From contig NZ_JADPRT010000004.1 of NCBI RefSeq assembly GCF_015690355.1, forward strand, positions 332,291-396,290: a stretch of 64,000 nt of DNA. The letters are read 5' to 3'. The notes under the pieces were generated by a model that saw only the letters and a program-made list of their open reading frames with translations, had not been told where the DNA came from and ran no database searches. The first letter of the stretch is position 1, and every line of letters starts with the position of its first letter. A program made the position numbers and the translations under genes. Positions 60,370 to 64,000 of this stretch are shown here, one piece after another. Source of the DNA: Streptacidiphilus fuscans (GTDB taxonomy: Bacteria > Actinomycetota > Actinomycetes > Streptomycetales > Streptomycetaceae).

Positions 60370-62154
60370 CTACTTGGGCTTGCTGCCCGCCTTTTCCGAA
60401 CCCTTGGCGTTCTTGGCGTCCTTGTCCAGGAACCGCTTGAGCCGCTGCCACGGCCAGGTGTTGATCACCGCGTCCGGGGTCAGCCAGGCGCGCTGCGCCT
60501 GGCCCACGCCGTAGCGCGGGTTGTCCAGCTGGACCGTCGAGTGGGCGTCGCTGTCGATCGAGAAGTGGACGCCCGCCTGGTGGGCACGGCGGATCAGCTC
60601 GTCGTTGACGTCGAGCCGCTGCGGCGAGGCGTTGATCTCCAGCGCCGTCCCCGTGCGGGCACAGGCCGCGAAGACCGCGTCCAGGTCCGCGTCGATGCCG
60701 CCGCGACGGCCGAGACGGCGCGTGGTGAGGTGCCCGATGATGTTGACGTGCGGGTTCTCGCACGCCCTGATCAGGCGGCGGGTCTGCGCGTCGCGGCTCG
60801 CGCCGAAGTGGGAGTGGATCGAGGCCACGCAGAGGTCGAAGCCGTCCAGGAACTCGGCGGGCCAGTCGACGCCGCCGTCCGGGCCGATGTTGAGCTCGGT
60901 GCCGTGCAGCAGCCGCATCCGGCCGTACCGTCCGGCGAGTTCGCGCAGTCGCTCGCGCTGGGCGAGCATCTTCTCGTCCGTCATCCGCTGCATGACCAGG
61001 TCGGGCGCGTGGTCGGTGACCGCGACGTAGGAGTAGTGCCGCGCGTGGCAGGTGGCCAGCATCTCCTCCAGCGTGGCGATGCCGTCGGTCAGGTCGGTGT
61101 GCAGGTGCAGGTCGCCGCGCAGGTCGTCGACGGTGACCAGGGTGGGCAGCCGGTCCTCCAGCGCCGCCTCGATCTCGCCCCGGTCCTCGCGCAGCGGCGG
61201 CGGGATCCACGGCAGTCCGAGCGCGGCGTAGACCTCGTCCTCGGTGGCGGAGGCGATCCGCTCCTCCGTCGCCGCGTCCGTCGAGGCGTCGAAGAGGCCG
61301 TACTCGGAGAGCTTGAGCCCCGCCTTGACCGCCATCGTCCGGAGCCGGATGTTGTGCGCCTTCGAGCCGGTGAAGTACAGCAGCGCCGCACCCCACGCGT
61401 CCGGCGGGACCACGCGCAGGTCGACCTGGAGACCGCGCGCGGTCCGGATCGAGGTCTTGGTCGGGCCGCTGACGATGACCTCGCCGCCGTCCGTGACCAG
61501 CGGGAGCGCGACGAAGGCGTCCATCAGCGGGCCCGATTCCTCGGCGGCGGCGAGGATGTCGAGGTCGCCGACCGTCTCCCGGAACCGGCGCAGCGAGCCC
61601 GCGTAGGCGCAGTCGCGGCAGCCGCGGACCTTCGCCAGGGCGGCGACGATCTCGTCCGCGACGTCGAAGGCCACGTCGAGCGTGGTGCGTTCGGAGGACT
61701 GCTGGAGCAGGTCCAGCCCGTGCAGGATGTTCTGCTCGGTCCGGCCGCCGAAGCCCGGCAGGTCGTGCAGCCGCCCGGCCTCGGCGGCCTTGCGCAGTTC
61801 GGCGGGGGTGGAGATGCCCAGTTCGCGGTGGAGAGTGAGCGCCTTGCGCGGGCCGAGGCCCGGGACCGCGGTCATCTCCCGTACGCCGGGCGGGATCTGC
61901 GCGCGGAGCGCCGTAAGCGCCTGGATCGCGCCGGTGCGGCGGAACTCGTCGACCTTTTCCGCCACGGACTTGCCCACGCCGGGGATCTCGCGCAGCCCCT
62001 TGCCGTCCAGTCCGGCCAGATCGGCGCCGTGACCGGCGATCGCCCGCGCCGCCTTGGTGTACGCGCGGGCCCGGAAAGCGTCTCCGCCGGTGAGGGTCAA
62101 CAGGTCGGCGTACTCGTCCAGGAGCGCCGCGACCTCGTCGTTGAGCCGGGCCAT
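60370..62154 (-). CDS. polX: DNA polymerase X family protein with PHP domain (PolX)
   Basis: The 594-aa protein has an N-terminal Pol X part: helix-hairpin-helix motifs (LREIPGVGKSVAEKVDEF; MTAVPGLGPRKALTLHRELG), the catalytic carboxylate motif VGDLDILAAAEE (about 200) and SEYGLF, then a PHP domain (DLHLHTDLTDGIATLEEML; YSYVAVTDHAPD; LHGTELNIGPDGGVDW; VASIHSHFGAS). Bacterial PolX proteins fill gaps in base excision repair and have 3'-5' exonuclease activity from the PHP domain. The C-terminal 25 residues are Lys-rich. ATG 62154 is the start. Confidence 0.92.
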   Translation of the reverse strand: MARLNDEVAALLDEYADLLTLTGGDAFRARAYTKAARAIAGHGADLAGLDGKGLREIPGVGKSVAEKVDEFRRTGAIQALTALRAQIPPGVREMTAVPGLGPRKALTLHRELGISTPAELRKAAEAGRLHDLPGFGGRTEQNILHGLDLLQQSSERTTLDVAFDVADEIVAALAKVRGCRDCAYAGSLRRFRETVGDLDILAAAEESGPLMDAFVALPLVTDGGEVIVSGPTKTSIRTARGLQVDLRVVPPDAWGAALLYFTGSKAHNIRLRTMAVKAGLKLSEYGLFDASTDAATEERIASATEDEVYAALGLPWIPPPLREDRGEIEAALEDRLPTLVTVDDLRGDLHLHTDLTDGIATLEEMLATCHARHYSYVAVTDHAPDLVMQRMTDEKMLAQRERLRELAGRYGRMRLLHGTELNIGPDGGVDWPAEFLDGFDLCVASIHSHFGASRDAQTRRLIRACENPHVNIIGHLTTRRLGRRGGIDADLDAVFAACARTGTALEINASPQRLDVNDELIRRAHQAGVHFSIDSDAHSTVQLDNPRYGVGQAQRAWLTPDAVINTWPWQRLKRFLDKDAKNAKGSEKAGSKPK

Positions 62155-62179
62155 GCGCTCAGCCTACGGTCGCTCTGTG

Positions 62180-62195
62180 CGTCGCGCATGCGACG
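62180..62195. terminator. Small hairpin upstream of PolX
   Basis: CGTCGC and GCGACG flank GCAT, forming a 6-bp stem just past the stop codon of the small zinc-ribbon gene, so it may terminate that gene. Confidence 0.35.
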
Positions 62196-62196
62196 G

Positions 62197-62373
62197 TCAG
62201 TCGCGCGGGTGGAGTTCGGCGCCGCAGCGCCAGCAGGTGGCGTCCTTCGGGTCGTCCGGGACGGCGTCGCACTGCGGGCAGAGACGGTTCAGCCAGCAGG
62301 CGGGGTCGCCGCCCTCCTCGGTGAACTCCTCGTCCGTGCGCGCGTCGCGCTGCTCCGGCTGCTCGTCGCCCAT
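62197..62373 (-). CDS. Small zinc-ribbon protein (58 aa)
   Basis: From ATG 62373 the product is acidic at the start (EQRDARTDEEFTEEGGDP), then has two CxxC knuckles, CPQC and CWRC, 16 residues apart, as in rubredoxin-like zinc ribbons. The longer frame extends antisense to the next gene and is not used. It lies 42 bases before polX on the same strand. No specific function can be given. Confidence 0.65.
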   Translation of the reverse strand: MGDEQPEQRDARTDEEFTEEGGDPACWLNRLCPQCDAVPDDPKDATCWRCGAELHPRD

Positions 62374-62482
62374 GCCGCCACGGTAGTCCGCCGCAGGCCA
62401 GGCGTCTGCGTTCGGCCTCTGCGTTCGCCCTCCAGCCCGTCTGCGGGTGCCCGGGACCAAGATCAGTCTTACCGTGTAGAGC

Positions 62483-63184
62483 GTGACAGAGGCGTACAGA
62501 GGTGACGGAGGGCGCCCAGCGGGGCAGATGAGCCCGGCGGGGAGCGTCCTGTGGGCGCTGCTGCCTCTGTTCACGATCGGTCTCGGCACCTTCGCCGTGC
62601 TGGGCTGGGCCGCCTGGCGGCTGCAGCAACGGGCGCTGGCGGTGCTGTCGGGGATCGCGCTGGCCGTCACGATCGTCGCGGTGGTGATGGCGGACGCACC
62701 GGCCGACTCGGTCGAGAGCACGGCGGCCGGTGGTCTGATCGCGGTGGTGCTGGTCGGCGGCGGCCTCGGCGCGACCTTCTCGGTGCGCCGGAGCCTGGTC
62801 GGCACGCCGCCCGTGCCGGACGCGCTGCCGTCCGCGGAGGCGGCCGCGAACGACGCGGTCCTGGCGGACACGAGGTCGCGTCGTGAGCTCCGGGTCCACG
62901 CGCGCGAGCTGCTGGCCCACGATCCCGGGCTCGCCCGCGAACTCCGGATCGGCCGCCCCGACCTGCCCCGCGCGTACGACGACGGCGGTCTGGCCGACGT
63001 CAACCACGTCCCCGCACCGGTCCTGGAGACCCTGCCCGGCATGACGCCGGACCTGGCCCGGCAGATCGTGGAGACCCGGGAGTCGCGCGGCAGTTTCACC
63101 TGCATCGAGGAGCTGGAGGTCTTCGCCGAGCTTCCGGACGAACTTGCGGTGGAGCTGGCGGACCGACTGCTGTTCCTCAACTGA
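62483..63184 (+). CDS. Membrane protein with helix-hairpin-helix (ComEA-like) domain
   Basis: The 233-aa protein starts at GTG 62483. Three hydrophobic segments (about 18-45, 50-70, 80-97) are followed by a C-terminal soluble part with a ComEA-like HhH region: DVNHVPAPVLETLPGMTPDLARQIVETRESRGSFTCIEELEVFAELP. Such proteins can bind DNA or act as scaffolds at the membrane. No competence genes are nearby. The 210 bases after its stop contain only a candidate palindrome. Confidence 0.75.
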   Translation: MTEAYRGDGGRPAGQMSPAGSVLWALLPLFTIGLGTFAVLGWAAWRLQQRALAVLSGIALAVTIVAVVMADAPADSVESTAAGGLIAVVLVGGGLGATFSVRRSLVGTPPVPDALPSAEAAANDAVLADTRSRRELRVHARELLAHDPGLARELRIGRPDLPRAYDDGGLADVNHVPAPVLETLPGMTPDLARQIVETRESRGSFTCIEELEVFAELPDELAVELADRLLFLN

Positions 63185-63223
63185 GCGGCTGTTCGGGCCG
63201 TTTCACCTTGCCCGGTACGGACA

Positions 63224-63233
63224 GTGACGTCAC
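63224..63233. promoter_or_regulatory. GTGACGTCAC palindrome
   Basis: A perfect 10-bp palindrome 160 bases before the start of the secreted protein gene at 63395. A regulator site is possible, but no partner gene is evident. Confidence 0.35.
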
Positions 63234-63394
63234 GTCAGAGTGCGTCGTTGGTGTGGGTGGGGGATGCGGGATCGCCCGGTCCATCCCGTGTGTCCCAATT
63301 TTCTCCCTTTTAACCGTGGCATGGTCGGCTTTCAGCACGTAGCGTGGGGGGCCGGGGGAGCGGCGGACGGGCGAGCGGACCTCGGGAGCAGCTC

Positions 63395-63889
63395 ATGTTG
63401 GCAGTCATCAAACTCGCGGCGGTACTGGTGTTGGGCGCCGGTGCACTTCTTCCTGCGGCGGCTTCGCCCGGGCATGCGGCGACAACAGCGAAAACGACGT
63501 CGTCCGGCAGCAGCACCGGTCAGACGAGCGCGCCGGTGCTCCTGGACTGCACCGGCAAGCCCCAGTCGCAGCCGAGCGAGTACGTGCTGGCCTGCGGTGA
63601 CGGCAACAACTACCTCACCTCCGCGCACTGGACCCGCTGGGACGGCGTTTCGGCGTACGCGACGGCGACGGACGTGGCCAACGACTGCCAGCCGTACTGC
63701 GCGGCGGGGCACTTCCACAACTTCCCGGTCGACGTCACCCTCACCGACCCGGTCCCGTGGCAGGGCCACGCGGGCCAGACGCGGTACACCAAGGTGACCC
63801 TGTTCTACCCGGGCGCGCGGCCCGCGCACTCGGCGCAGACGGTGACCCTCCCGCTGTCCGCGGGCCCGGCGATCCCGTCGGCGACGTAG
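63395..63889 (+). CDS. Secreted protein of unknown function (164 aa)
   Basis: The product has a signal peptide (MLAVIKLAAVLVLGAGALLP, cut near GHAAT at about residue 29), followed by a Ser/Thr/Gly-rich linker and a compact domain with four cysteines (LDCTGK, LACGDG, NDCQPYCAAGH) likely forming disulfides. This resembles conserved secreted streptomycete proteins, but I cannot name a family. ATG 63395 follows GGGAG. Four cysteines and aromatic residues suggest a small beta-sandwich. Confidence 0.72.
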   Translation: MLAVIKLAAVLVLGAGALLPAAASPGHAATTAKTTSSGSSTGQTSAPVLLDCTGKPQSQPSEYVLACGDGNNYLTSAHWTRWDGVSAYATATDVANDCQPYCAAGHFHNFPVDVTLTDPVPWQGHAGQTRYTKVTLFYPGARPAHSAQTVTLPLSAGPAIPSAT

Positions 63890-63940
63890 ACAGGTTTGCA
63901 GCGAGGGCCGGTTGCACTACCTCAGGGGCGCGGGGCTCAG

Positions 63941-63952
63941 CCCCCCCCCCCC
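63941..63952. repeat. Homopolymer run of 12 C
   Basis: Twelve consecutive C residues lie in the non-coding right end (63890-64000), where no gene was recognised. Such runs are prone to sequencing length errors. Confidence 0.95.
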
Positions 63953-64000
63953 GAGGGAGTGCAAAAGCCAGCGGGAGCGGAGGCTAAAGGTGCAGTGCCC

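Noticed and set aside
63941..63952. C12 run as a phase-variable switch
   Set aside because: It lies outside any recognised gene, and such runs are frequently mis-called in sequencing.

Overview
The window is high-G+C actinobacterial DNA, most likely a chromosomal segment of a Streptomycetaceae member (Streptomyces, Kitasatospora or Streptacidiphilus type). Pointers are the frequent GTG/TTG starts, four-base ATGA/GTGA gene overlaps, an XRE regulator and a DUF574 methyltransferase of the kinds abundant in streptomycetes, a SpoIIE-type PAS/GAF phosphatase, an ECF sigma/YciI pair, and a 2-methylisoborneol (2-MIB) locus. I found no rRNA, tRNA, CRISPR array, transposase, integrase or prophage gene.

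Layout. 1-0.9 kb: N-terminal part of a PAS/GAF regulator running off the left edge. 1.0-4.7 kb: minus-strand 2-MIB operon (Family 2B encapsulin shell with a cyclic-nucleotide-binding insert, 2-MIB synthase, geranyl-diphosphate C-methyltransferase) ending in a strong hairpin. 4.9-19.4 kb: mixed housekeeping and hypothetical genes (XRE regulator, DUF4389, TenA, TMEM64-like, DUF1684, F420 LLM oxidoreductase, a secreted GH8 glucanase-like enzyme, methyltransferases, small proteins, a mechanosensitive-channel-like protein, SRPBCC). 19.5-35.0 kb: a 15.5-kb plus-strand [NiFe]-hydrogenase block: hypX, hhyS, hhyL, four genes of unknown function, a maturation protease, a 33-residue membrane peptide, then hypA, hypB, hypF, hypC, hypD, hypE. 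The small subunit has a CxGD proximal-cluster motif typical of the oxygen-insensitive group 1h (high-affinity, atmospheric H2) enzymes. 35.0-37.3 kb: two paralogous membrane proteins.

37.5-50.6 kb is rich in stress and redox functions: two DUF1918 proteins, glucose-6-phosphate dehydrogenase, quinone-reductase-like enzyme, Hsp20, a DyP peroxidase followed by its Family 1 encapsulin shell, a Clp/Hsp100 ATPase, a YdeP-type molybdopterin oxidoreductase and glutamate decarboxylase. 50.7-64 kb: thioesterase, VOC protein, an N-terminally shortened DUF574 methyltransferase, an HNH lipoprotein, an ECF sigma factor with its YciI partner, a SnoaL/MarR divergent pair with two palindromic operators, a PAS-GAF-SpoIIE phosphatase, a MarR/SDR divergent pair, DoxX-like protein, PolX-type DNA polymerase/PHP protein and secreted proteins.

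The most notable content is two unrelated encapsulin systems within 39 kb (Family 2B with terpene synthase, Family 1 with peroxidase) flanking a group 1h hydrogenase locus that carries several conserved-looking but uncharacterised genes. All functional statements rest on motif and family recognition by eye; no database search was run.
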